Of a stretch of DNA of 64,000 bases, positions 41,488 to 52,600 are shown piece after piece. The stretch comes from Dermatemys mawii. Lineage: Eukaryota; Chordata; Testudines; Dermatemydidae. The stretch covers positions 40,414,887 through 40,478,886 of the forward strand of contig ML677335.1 of assembly GCA_007922305.1 (NCBI GenBank), read 5' to 3'. Below the pieces are notes generated by a model. That model searched no databases, was not told the origin of the DNA, and saw nothing but the letters and a program-made list of their open reading frames with translations. Both the position numbers and the translations under genes were made by a program. Every line of letters begins with the position of its first letter. Positions within the stretch are counted from its first letter, which is position 1.

Positions 41488-41790
41488 CCTGGTTTACACT
41501 GTGGGGCATGGGGGAGGAGGGTATCAGTCTAAGATACACAGCTTCAGCTACGAGAATTGCGTAGCTCAAGCTGACTTACTTAGATCAGCTTATCCTGGTG
41601 TCTTCATGGTGTTGAGTCGACTGCTGCTGTTCCCTCGTCGACTCCGCCTCTCGTGGCAGTGGAATACCGGAATCGATAGGAGAGCACTCGCGGATCAATT
41701 TTTAGTGTCTAGACTAGACGTGATAAATTGACCCGTGACAGATTGATCTCAAGTGTCGATCCCCACCAGAGTGTAGACCTGCCCTTATTT
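41488..41790. mobile_element. Hairpin MITE with CpG-bearing interior
   Basis: The ends are inverted: GGTTTACACT near 41492-41501, and AGTGTAGACC near 41771-41780. The interior holds further palindromes: CAGCTTCAGCTACG against CGTAGCTCAAGCTG, and a TCTAGACTAGA core with ATCAATTTTTAG against TGATAAATTGA-type arms. Several CpGs survive (GTCGAC, CCGGAATCGAT), unlike the CpG-poor surroundings. It has no coding capacity. It resembles a high-copy turtle non-autonomous repeat from memory. Confidence 0.65.
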
Positions 41791-41794
41791 CCCA

Positions 41795-43200
41795 TTATAG
41801 ACACTTCGTATCAGATCTGAGCTCCACCCTACTGAGCTACAGGTTCTAAGTGTTAATGAACTTGGCCCAACGTTGTTTTCACAAGTATGACACCTGTGAA
41901 TAACCCCTCACCCAGCCAAGCTTCCCTTGCTGTTCCCAACAGCCTTCACTTCCCTCACTCCAGTCAGTCTCCCTTGTCCCCAAGCAACCCCAGGAACTTC
42001 TATGTACCAGACACATCTTCCACTTCTTTCTGGAGCCTAGGGCGGGGGGGTCGAGCCTTTGTCTTTCCTTCGCCTTCAGATATCTACAGTTGACTGCTTC
42101 CTAAGTGGCTGTCAGTTATGGGCAGCATCATCTCCCAATCTTTGGAGTCTCATCTCTCCCTACTCCTGCCACCAGTAGTACAAATCACACTTCAGAGGTC
42201 ACGGACAATTGTCTCTATTGAGCTGGGACAGAGAAAAGCTTACAGTCCTTCGCCTAATGCCCTGCTAGTTGCATACCAGGGGTCATTGTGAATCCTTGTT
42301 AGAGTGTAAACACAAACAAGGACTCCTTAGCTACTTCACTAAGGCCTAAGGAGTTCTCTCAGCCCCTGCTGGCAGGAGCAGTTTTCACACTCTTACTGGG
42401 CTTCTAAGGTGGAGAAATGGACTGTGTATCTTGTAATCCCAGAATACCATGTAAAGAATTGTGGTGGCAGAGTCAGACCTGGAGGTCCCTGGGAAAGTGG
42501 CACAAAGAGGCACCCAAGCTCTAAGGAGGAGGATTGGAGAAGGTGGCATGGAAAATTGAATGGTGGAGGCTCTTCTGTAGGGAGGGACACCTAGGTGTGG
42601 ATGAAACAAGCCTGGGTGAATTCCTACTCTTCCCCCAGAAGTGTAAAAATAAACCATATGCAGATGCTCTAGGATGCTGCCCTTTCTATCACAGATTCCC
42701 ATAGAAGTCTTATTTTCGGGGATTTATAAATTGGCTACGAAAAACCGATCCATATTGATAGCTAGTTGTTAAAATCAAAAAAGCCTAAATAACCATTTGC
42801 CTCAGAACTACAAAGTGTACATCACTGTATGATTTCCTTTGCTGTCATCAGGACTAAATCCTCTTATTCGGCTTTGAAAATACATTCCTACAGAGCAAGA
42901 GTCTCTCCATTCATTTTCCTATAGGCAGAACCATTATGGATTGAGAACATATGCTTCAACAGTGGGTGGTCACATAAAACCCCCTTGATTAGGGTGTGCA
43001 GTTGCCATTGACACCAGTGGGTCTCTTGCTGTTAGCCACAAAGTAAATAAATAACCCTTTTTGTTCCATGAATGTGCTATCAAAAATCTCTCTCTTCTAA
43101 ATCGCTGCTAGGAATGGGTACAGCTCTCTCCCTGTCTCCCTTTCTCCTAGCTAACGGACAGCACAATTCTATATGGCGGTGGTTCTTTACACCGTAGCTA
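41795..43200. other. Non-coding, nothing recognised
   Basis: Overlapping ORFs at 42.38-42.70 kb on both strands are chance openings in a GC-richer patch. Confidence 0.4.
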
Positions 43201-43209
43201 ATAATTTCT

Positions 43210-43921
43210 TAAGAATCAGAGGGGTAGCCGTGTTAGTCTGGACTTGCAGAAGTGACAAAGAGTCCTGTGGCACCTTAAAGACTAACTAAAGTATTAGAGC
43301 ATAAGCTTTAGCGGGCTAATACCCACTTCATCGGATGGATGCAGTGGAAGTATCCAGGGGCAGGTATAAATAGGTAGGCAAAAACCAGGTTAAAGATAAC
43401 AGGGTGGGTCCAATGAGGCAGAACCAGCTGTATCTCCAATCAGGGAGGGTGAGATATTCCTCTAACAGCTGAACTGGAGGTGTGAACAGCGAGAGAAGAG
43501 AAACTGCTCTTGTAGTTAGCTAGCCATTCAAAATCTCTATTCAGTCCCAAACTGATTGTGTCAAATTTGCAAATGAATTGCAACTCTGCAGTTTCTCTTT
43601 GCAGTCTGGTCAAAGTTTTTTTTGCTGCAAAATGCTGACCTTTAAGGCTTTCATGGTGTGTGCAGGGCGATTGAAGTGTTCTCCTACAGGTTTTTGTATA
43701 TTGCCATTCCTGATATCTGATTTGTGTCCATTTATCCTTTTTCGTAGGGACTGTCCAGTTTGACCAATGTACATAGCAGAGGGGCATTGCTGGCGCATAA
43801 TGGTATATATTACATTGGTAGATGTGCAGGTGAATGAACCAGTGATGGTACGGCTGATCTGGTTAGGTCCTGTGATGGTATTGTTGGTGTAGATATGTGG
43901 GCAGAGTTGGCATTGAGGTTT
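43210..43921 (-). mobile_element. Penelope-like retroelement, 5'-truncated copy
   Basis: The element runs on the minus strand. Its 3' end is at the left (GAATCAGAGGGGTAGCCGTG, 43213-43232) and its 5' truncation is near 43921. A 9-bp direct repeat, ATAATTTCT, flanks it at 43201-43209 and 43922-43930 and fits a target-site duplication. The coding part is the C-terminal GIY-YIG endonuclease. About 230 bp of 3' non-coding sequence follows the ORF, including the block shared with the fold-back units at 33.6 and 44.8 kb. The reverse transcriptase part is absent. Confidence 0.85.
43440..43921 (-). pseudogene. GIY-YIG endonuclease domain of a Penelope-like element
   Basis: The minus-strand reading is open from the truncation point at about 43921. 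It has a Cys pair (CQLC), then IYTI, then CPSAMYIGQTGQSLRKRI, then a GEHFN motif. These are the hallmarks of a GIY-YIG nuclease: the YTI and YIG strands, an Arg in LRKR, and a Glu and Asn in GEHFN. In Penelope-like elements this domain nicks target DNA for target-primed reverse transcription. The frame with the nuclease stops at 43610. The C-terminal tail (TRLQRETAELQF and onward) continues in another frame to 43440. The shift lies at or next to a run of eight T at 43616-43623. The fragment is therefore both 5'-truncated and frameshifted. Confidence 0.85.
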
Positions 43922-44202
43922 ATAATTTCTCAGTTTCCCCCTTCATTAAGGGTCTAATGGTTAGCATGCTGCTGAGTCTCATTGCCCAGTGCTCCCTGCT
44001 CTGCATGATTGTGGAGTAGGGAGCTCTCTGGCACTTCCCACATCCAGGCATGGTAAGCCACGTGCCAATAACAGGAGCTTCCCTACTCAGGCATAGCAGG
44101 GAGCAGTGCTTCGAATGCACCCAGTGTAGAATACAAGGTGTGACAGTCAGTACAACAGTTGGCTAGCCTCAGTACTGCACATGAAAAGCAGAGTCCAGTC
44201 TT

Positions 44203-44275
44203 GAGGCAGAACCTGAGCTGGTGTAAACCTGGCATTGCTCCAATGACATCAACAGAGCTAAGGTTTACCCTTGTA
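44203..44275. repeat. Short palindromic repeat, GAGCTGGTGTAAACC copy
   Basis: GAGCTGGTGTAAACC and GGTTTAC lie either side of CATTGCTCCAATGACATCAA. Same family as the 18.97-kb hairpin. Confidence 0.5.
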
Positions 44276-44812
44276 TGTATGCATCTGTGTTTGGCATCCT
44301 CGGGCATAGCTAGACATAGTCCATAGGGGCATTGCTAAGGGGTAATTCCTAGCAATTTGCAAGCAAAATCACCTAAGAACAAATTACCAGAGCTGTATGA
44401 AAATATTCAAAGTGAAGCCTGAATGTGCTTTTGTATTTTATTATATGCTTGAAATTTAAACCAAGTTCACTGAAAGGTTCTCTGTGTTTCATTAAACTTG
44501 CAAACAAATCTGAGCTGATTTATGACTTTCCACTGAATAAAAATATTCTGATCTTGAGTAAAAAATCAGGGGAAATCCAGTGATTTTAGACAAGTCTGCT
44601 GGTAAATTTGGGCTCTGTTTCAAACTGAAATACCAAGTGAATCCTGAGTGTTGAGTCAGTTTTGAAGTTACAGGGGTGAAAACAAAAGTCTCTTTCCACA
44701 AATTCTGATGAGTTCTATGGAGCTCACCATGGATTTCAAGCAATTCTGATTTGATTTTTGCACAATTCTAGAAGTAAAAAATGGCATTTCAGCATCAACA
44801 TTAAATTTCTTG

Positions 44813-45048
44813 AATCAGAGAGGTAGCCGTGTTAGTCTGGACTTGCAGAAGTGACAAAGAGTCCTGTGGAACCTTAAAGACTGACTAAAGTATTAGAGCA
44901 TAAGCTTTCGTGGGCTAATACCCACTTCATCGGATGCAAGCAGTCCACTTCCACTGCTTGCATCCAACACAGTGGGTATTAGCCCACGAAAACTTATGCT
45001 CTAATACTTTAGTTAGTCTTTAAGGTGCCACAGGACTCTTTGTCGCTT
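44813..45048. mobile_element. Second fold-back Penelope 3'-end unit with 14-bp TSD
   Basis: The left arm starts with the full element end (AATCAGAGAGGTAGCCGTG) and includes the block shared with 43.2 kb. The right arm is its inverse and stops at the same GCGACAAAGAG boundary as the unit at 33.6 kb. A small hairpin (GGATGCAAGCAG / CTGCTTGCATCC) sits in the centre. The perfect 14-bp direct repeat CATTAAATTTCTTG at 44799-44812 and 45049-45062 is a target-site duplication. The arms differ at about three sites in the shared core. Confidence 0.85.
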
Positions 45049-45356
45049 CATTAAATTTCTTGGCTTTTGTCAGGTCAAGTCAGACTTTTAAAATTATTTA
45101 AACATATTTTTGTTTGTACTGAATTATTTATCTACTGTGACAGTGCACCAGCTACGAAACTTCAGCACTGATAATGTTCGTCTAAGAAGTGGCTTGGAAA
45201 TATTGCATAATTTACCTGATTTTTAAAAAAAGTAACCACACAAACTATAACTTAAATTTTCAAAAATGAGGGCAATTGCAATACAATTGTGACTGTTCCA
45301 CTGATTTTCTATGATGTCAGACATACTGTGAAACAAGTATCCTAAAATAGAGCCAT

Positions 45357-45412
45357 TATCATAGAACTGGAAGGGACCTCGAGAGGTCATCAGTCCAGTC
45401 CCCTGCTTTCCA
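45357..45412 (-). repeat. CR1 LINE 3'-end fragment
   Basis: TCATAGAACTGGAAGGGACC, TCGAGAGGTCATCAGTCCAG and TCCCCTGC are the reverse complement of the CR1 3' UTR, which ends in ATTCTATGA. Only the tail is present. Confidence 0.75.
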
Positions 45413-46744
45413 TTATAAGTCCATTATATTTTCAATGGAAGAGTTTCAACACAGTTTCCATTGATAGCAGAGCCTAGGCTCTGGGACTCAATACAAAGCA
45501 TCAGTTGAATTGTTTCATGCAGTGTGTGATCTTTAATTATCCCATGTGCTAGCACTGACTGACAGCACAATGCAGGGAAGAGGTAGTGACAATCTGGATC
45601 CAGTTCTGCCCTCAGAACCTCTGTGTCTCTTTGCTTTGGTGTTTTTAAGTTAACAACTTTTGTTAAGATTTTTTAAATTTCTGAACTACTTAAACGCCAA
45701 GTAAACTATGATACCGCACAGCCAGCATGGTTAGATTATTTACTTTGCCACCTGGGATACATGAAGTACCTTAAACCAATGGTTCGAATCCCAGCAAAAT
45801 GCTTTGCTGTTCATCACAATATAAATATTTGGCATAAATGCTTAGGCTCAGCCCTGACTTTCCTGTAGGGATATGAAAATCTCATATCAGTTTTCATAAG
45901 AGCAAGGATTTGTCCTGGCAAAACTGTCCCTTCTTCCTTGTTGTTGCGCAATGCCACGTTCAAAAGTTTTCTGACATTCTTCAACCCAAGGGTGGTACTG
46001 TACCTACAGGTCCCCATCAACCCTTTGCAGTGGAACTATGCTCCAGACGCTAAGGGCTTAGTTCTCAGCTGCACAAAGTATCCAGTTGCATCTGCAGTGG
46101 AATGGGAAGGGACGCAAATGGGGGGAAAGCAGTCTCAGAGTTCCTCTAAATTACATCTGGCTGCCTACAGCAACCAAGGAATTATTTGCCACTGTGCCTT
46201 AGTGATCATAGTTCCTTCCTGGGAATGCCTCAGCACATTCCCTATGTTAGGGGCTGGGGAAACAGGAACCAGCTATTCCAGCTCTATGCCATCAAGGGAA
46301 TCTCTCATGCCTGAGGATTCCCAGATAGGGAGATTGAGTAGCTTTTAGCCCGGTTTGCACAATGGGTGTTGCTCAGAGAGGCAGGAGCAGAGCTCATTAC
46401 TTAGTCTTATGTTTTCATTTTAAACTAACAACATCTTCTGGCTGTGCAGAAAACCTTAAGAACTCAAGGCATATCTAATCGGAAGCAGTAATGTCTTGCC
46501 GTGTCTGTGGACATCACAAAATAATGGCGCAGACACATAAACCACATCCATTCACATCAACTCTGAAAACTCAAGATCGTACTTAAATGCCCACATTGTT
46601 AGCTGTTTCACTACTGAGCATTTTAAACAAAACAGCCAGATTACCTGCCTCTCCACATCTCCCCAGTGCCAAATGCCCCAGCCACCAATATTTTCAGCTT
46701 TTTTCTATCTACCGATCTAGTTACCTTTTTGGCTCCCATCATCA

Positions 46745-46960
46745 TAGTACCTGAGCACCTGGCAAACGTTAATGTATCAACCCTCAGAACCCCACTGTGA
46801 GGCAGAGAAATGCTCTTATCCCCATATACAGACATGGGACAGACACAGAGAGACTAAGGGAGTTGCCAATGTCACACACAAAAGCTGTGGTGAAGAAAGG
46901 ACTTGAACCCAGATCTCAGGGATCTGAGCTCCAGGCTCCTGTCTTAGATCATCCTGCCCA
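46745..46960 (-). repeat. MIR-like SINE
   Basis: ACAGACACAGAGAGACTAAG, AGTTGCCAATGTCACAC, GGACTTGAACCCAGATCTC and CTCCAGGCTCCTGTCTTAGA follow the reverse MIR order. Confidence 0.75.
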
Positions 46961-47169
46961 TCTTTGTACAAAAATCTGTGGCCTCTTAAAAATATAGGGA
47001 GAGTGTAAAATAAATTGAATTTTATATAACATAGGTGGTCTATTTTAAGATTCTATAATTCATTGACACAGTTAATTCCTTAAACAAGTTGGTTTTTTTC
47101 TTTGTTTTAAATGAGGCTGCCACAAAATTTCTGGGGTCCTTGCCACAGAATTTAAGACCAGCTCACCAC

Positions 47170-47255
47170 AGAGCCTTATCCTTGTGCCTCTATCTAGTTT
47201 GTGAAGTGCTGTGTGATGAAAGGCACTATACACATGTAAAGTATTATTACTACAT
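47170..47255 (+). repeat. L2/CR1-like LINE 3' tail
   Basis: GTGAAGTGCTGTGTGATGAA, AGGCACTATACACATGTAAA and GTATTATTACTA match the 3'-terminal GCTATATAAATG...TATTATTATT type of ancient LINE tails. Confidence 0.55.
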
Positions 47256-48536
47256 TTGCAAAATGAAATTTCTAAGCGGAGAAAAGTGCAAACTGCGCCA
47301 ACAACAATAAAGCCATCAAATTGCAATAGGATGCAATAATGGGCTTTCTTTTTTGCTTTGTAGACATGGATTAAATTGTTTCAGCACTAGCCACCCAATC
47401 CAACTTAACTAACAAAGTAGGGAAAAGAAATGAGAAACATTTGCTTAAAAAGCTCATAACTGACAATGTGTTCAGAACACCAGCATGTCCTGCTACACCT
47501 AATACCTTTGTCAAGGTGGCCTAGTCTGGAACTCCTCTTTCACATTCACTGCAAATTTCAGTTGCAGAGTTTCCCCACAGAACCACACTGTATTTGCCAG
47601 CCCTGGATCTCTGCTTGGGGTCTGAGTTTGAGACAATCCAGATCCCTACACCCCTCCTCCAGTATCACTCATCGTGGCTTAAGCCTGTCTGGTTTGCACT
47701 GGCAATGACCTGGATGTTGCACACACTACAATGCAATAAGAGAACAATTCACTAGCAATGGGACAGTTTGTACAATGTTGCCTTTTCATAAAGATGTGCT
47801 TAACCTTCTTCCAACAAAATTATTGTTATAATATTTTTTCCATGCAATGTTTCTACAAATCAGCATTAAATTATAGCATATAAAGAGTGAGTTTGGTCTT
47901 ATTTCCTGGTATGCAGCGTCCCCTTTGAACAAAGGTTTTAAAAGATTAAGTTTGCTATTCTAGAAAAATCTTTTAATAAACCAGTCTTAATTCCTAATAC
48001 TTTTTTCTATTAACACATACAGTTGTAACCTCTTCTTTCCCACTTAGTCCATCTGTGTTTAAGTAACATCAGGGTTGTGCTTCAACATGACTGGGGTGAG
48101 ATATTCAAAATACAGACTGGGAGTCTAGCCTTTCATTTGTACCATAGCACCTATGTTTTGCATTCTACGGGAAATTTCAAAATTACTAAGAACAATACTG
48201 GGAGCGGACAGAAGAGCTGTCATTCATCTTCGTTTTCATGGGTCAAACCAATTGCTGCCTTGGCTATCCTGTGTCCTGATATTTAAAGTGTTCAAAAATA
48301 CTTTTGCTACTTAAGTAGAAGCATCAAATGATGATTAAAAATGTGTTTGCTACACAATTTGACAACACTGTCACAATGTTGTGACATTGTATTGCGACAT
48401 GAGAGCATGGTGGTGTGAAGCAGTGGTGTGTATAATTTAATGGTATGATATTCTAATTCACTATGGCTCACTAAACTAACTACATATGATATGTAACCAG
48501 TGGATCAAAGTTTTAAGGGCTTAGACCAAGATTTGC

Positions 48537-48990
48537 AAAAATAGGAACCTAAAGTTAGATTTATAGGCTGATATTTTCAAATGAACTTAAAAAGGAGCTT
48601 AGGATAACACTTTCAAAATCCTCCAAGCAATTTAGGAGGCTAAGTCTCATTTTCAAAAGTGACTTATGCATTTAAGAACCTAGGACCCATTGACGTTCAA
48701 TGAGATTTAGGCTCACCTGTGAAAACAGGACTCAGGCACTTTTGAAAAAATTTACACTTAGGACCAGATTTTTAAAGGTATTTGGGCACTGCAGCACTCA
48801 GTGTTGCAATGCCTGACTCATTTAGGAGACTAAATATCATTTTCAAAACTGATTGAGGCACTTGGGAACCTAAATCTTATCAACTGTCAATGAAAATGAA
48901 ATTTAATTCCTAAATCAGTTAGGTTTTGCAATGCTGATCCCAGCAACTCCTACCTACCTTTAAAATCTGGGACTCAGTGTGCATCTCTAA
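48537..48990 (+). repeat. Internally repetitive ATTTTCAAAAGTG-type repeat, long copy
   Basis: Several diverged sub-units each carry a variant of 'ATTTTCAAAA(G/C)TG...CTTA/TTTAGGA(G)CCTAA'. Examples lie near 48570, 48648, 48730, 48837 and 48855. The same motif builds the 25.1-kb repeat. It is an old interspersed repeat with internal tandem structure. Confidence 0.55.
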
Positions 48991-49043
48991 GCTCCTCTCA
49001 AAATCCTAGCCCCAATTCCTGATACAAATTCCTAAAAAAAATG

Positions 49044-49120
49044 GTCTGATTTTACCAAGTGCTGAGCATTTACCTGCTCCCATTGACAATAATGGGGACT
49101 GCCTGGGGCTTAGTACAGCT
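49044..49120. repeat. Short palindromic repeat, GTGCTGAGCA copy
   Basis: AAGTGCTGAGCATTTACCTG, CTCCCATTGACAATAATGGG, then GCTTAGTACAGC. Adjacent to the internally repetitive block at 48.5-49.0 kb. Confidence 0.45.
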
Positions 49121-49527
49121 GACTGACAGAAAATGCCCTTTCTGCAAAATTTCACTTTCTGCTTGCCGGGAAAAAGGGAAATTAGCCAGAGCCTTCCAGG
49201 CTGGCAGCCAGGGAGATGAAAATTTCCACTTCAGTTCTCCCAAAACAGAATGTTTCTGAAAATCCCAACCCATCAACTCCTCCACATTTTTGTCTTTTCA
49301 ACCAGATTTGGGATGAACAATTATTTTAAAAAATGAGTGGGATGGGATTTCCCACTGTCTCAATTCCTTTTGCAGCCAGCTCTAGCACTCTGCACTTGAG
49401 AAAGAAACCACTTCTTTAAGAAGCCTAAATCAGAATTTAGGGCTTTTATTTTCAAAAGCATTCATCCCTGCAACTGGGGCAGGATATTCAAAAGAGCTCA
49501 ACTCTCATTTAGATATCTAAATAAAAG

Positions 49528-49615
49528 GGCCAGATTCCCAAAAGCGCTGACTATTCAGCTGCTCACTGTATTCTCAGGGGTGCTACTGGTCACCAAGAAC
49601 TTTTGAAAATCTAAC
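49528..49615. repeat. Short palindromic repeat, CCAGATTCCCAAAAGCGCTGA copy
   Basis: GGCCAGATTCCCAAAAGCGC at the left and AACTTTTGAAAATCTAACC at the right are imperfect inverse arms. A member of the same hairpin set. Confidence 0.45.
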
Positions 49616-49619
49616 CACA

Positions 49620-52600
49620 GAAGCTCTAGGATCCTGTATTTGAAAAATTTGGCCTTACATTGTTACAGAGACCATAACTACAATAAAAAAAGGAATATTT
49701 TGTCACTACTGAAGTCTATCATGTCAAAGCATACTTAGGATTTCTTTGCCTTTTTTCTTAGGAGGTAGTATAAGTTCCATGTTCTACAAGTTTTTAGTAA
49801 TATTTTAAATATATAGGCATAATATATAAAATAACAGCTTTTCAATAGATTCACAACACACAAAAAGATGTTATGATGTACTACACCCTCTGAAAGAAGA
49901 TTTAAAATGGCAAGATTTGTATTTTATAGATTTGTGATTAAAAATTGTACTGAAAAGAAATGACTGAAGGGGTGTAACACCATTTTTCCAATTTAAACAT
50001 CTGATTTAATTTATTGTATAAGCACAGGGGACTAACCTATGTTCTATCATAACATCTTGCAAAATATAATTCATAACATGAGCAAAAAAGAGCACCCGAG
50101 ACGACAAAATTTCCCTATTTTTCTACAGTGCTAAAGACTGAAGATGCCAATATCTAATAAAATAGAATTTAGTAAAATAAATTTTCCCTTTGTATTCAAA
50201 AGTTTAAGCCCACTGCAATATTTTAAGCTGTAGAGTTATTTCCCCCAAACAATAGGGAATATGTTGATCTTAACTATCTAGGAGGATTCGCTGGGAACAG
50301 GACATGGCACCTTTACTTTTTTGTCCAACAGTTCAAATCCCATTCAAGTTAGTGGTGACTAAGAATTATCACAGTACCACCAAATGATGTTACTCTGGTT
50401 TATGGAACAAGATTTAGTAATTCTGATTCAGTTCCTGAGGAGTAACGGAGCTCATCACAAAGATATTATCATAATTGGCAGTAAATGACACCATCTGGTA
50501 GATTCAGCAGGAATAACTCAGCATGGCATATCTGCCACAGACTGGGATCTCCAGATCAGTATTTAGGCTTGGAGATGTCACTGCTAATGCATGTGTTGTA
50601 CCTGTTTTGTAGGTAAACCTCATTTCTCTAAACCTGTCATATCCAACCATTTTCATTGATTCTGTATTCATTTAAAAAAACGGTGTGTACATATAATTCT
50701 TGGTGTGTTAGCTCCTTGAACCTCATGAAGAATTTAACATTTTGATTGTTTATCAAGCAGTGAAGAAGTCCTTCTGTCACTGAGAAGGTAGATGATAGAA
50801 TAAGGTGCCAGAAATGCTTCTTCATCACCTTTCCAGAGTTAAACACCAAACTGTACCCAGAGGTCATGTTCCTTTCCTCCCTGAAAAGTCTTGTCATACT
50901 GTATGTGGGTAATGATTGCTACGTGTGTTCATATGTCACTTTTCTTACTGAAGTATCTTTGTACCTAGTTTGTGGATGGCAAACTGAATCTGAGGTTAAA
51001 ACCACATTACTTGTCAACTTTTCTGATAACCATAGTCTATTTTGCTATAAGGTCTACTCCATAATATTCTTAAATCATGTTCTCATGGGATGCTGCTAGC
51101 TATGTAACACTGTTTACAGACCCTTGGCTTTGTTTAGTGCTGGAAATCTGTCTTACTCCTCTTCTTCTTTTTAAGCGAAGGTACAAAAAAAAGTCTCCAC
51201 TTAGGTTGAGCCATAAATTTTAGGATGCTGACAAGCTATATACATCAACCAAGCAAAAGGGTCAGATAGCATTCAGCTTCCATGAAACTAACTCTTCATT
51301 TTTAAAGAATATTTGGAAGGAGGGAGATAGAAAAATTTTACTTCTCTCCTATGTTTGCTTAAAAATTTCAGCTGGGCTTTAGCACAGTTGTTGGGTGAAG
51401 GGCACCTTATTCAGGGCTCCCATGACAAATATGAATTTCCTTTAGATATGGGTAGAAATTATTCGTTTGACTAAGGAGAACCAATGTGTATAAAGAATGC
51501 ACCTGCAAGTTTAGCCCTAAACCCAACCTTGTTTTTTTCTTCATTTTGAAGGCTGAAACTTATGTAACACTAATTTTTGCAACGATGTATTTTTATTTAT
51601 TTATTCCTCCTCTGAACTTGCAGGTGCCACTTCAACTGTGCAATAGGAAGCAATACCAATATTCTTGCAAAAAAGCCCATTCCAGCCCAACCTCATGCAT
51701 ATGGAAAGATTGACTAGTTTGGCTATGGTTTAGGTAAGCTTCCAACCTTCTTAGTCTAATGTAACTCTCTGAACCTTTTAAGTCCAGTCATCACTACTCA
51801 TAGTCAAGAGTCCCTCAGTGGCAGGAAGAAGCAAGATAAAGGAAAAAAATAAACTGTAGCAAAGAGAAGGTAGGTGCAGTAGTAATGAATTAAAGCATCA
51901 TAAAAGCATCTTAAAAACTGAATCATTGTGGGCACAATAGTTCCCGTGGCATCTGTGACACAACAGCATTTTGGAAGTGGGTGGAGGAAAGGAGAAGGCA
52001 AGAAAAGCAGTTCTTTGAATCTGCATTCTTAACTAATTTGTTTCAAATTCTGCTGGTCTTACATGTGAGAAATTACATTAAGGGGCAAAGGGCGACAGTG
52101 CAGAGATAAAGCAACAAAAAGGTATTCAAAATACTTGCCAAGAAAAAAAAAGCACTCATCTGATAAAAATTTAGACAGGAAGGATGCCAAAAACCAGGAG
52201 AGAGAGAGAAAGATTTGATGAGGTGATTGCTGCTGCAGTTGTCAGGCCTGTCAGTAGTCAGGGGAATGCCAGATTTTAACTCAAAAATAGTGTCAGCTTA
52301 AGAGTTGCCTCTATTTCCCCACATGTTTCTAATTAAGATGACATTAGGAGCTTACTTTTGACAACTATAAATAAAACTGTTTGGGGGTTAGCTTAAAAGA
52401 TTAGTTACTAGGTTTTCTAAATTTAAAATAGATGGAAGAGAGAAAGAAAACCTGCCACAAAGAGCAAAAGAACCTCCCAACAATTTGTGTGAGCTGACAC
52501 AAGCTGGCAATAATCTCAAGATTGTTTTGAATTTGAATAATGAAATTTGCTCTTTTTTTTAAGATGCTCATTAAGGTGAATTTGACAACTTTAGTGGAGC

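Noticed and set aside
42385..42702. 105-codon minus-strand ORF
   Set aside because: Overlapping ORFs in three frames within a local GC-rich patch; no domain.
45770..45800. GGTTCGAATCC, a perfect Pol III B-box
   Set aside because: No matching A-box or cloverleaf upstream; at most a decayed SINE head.
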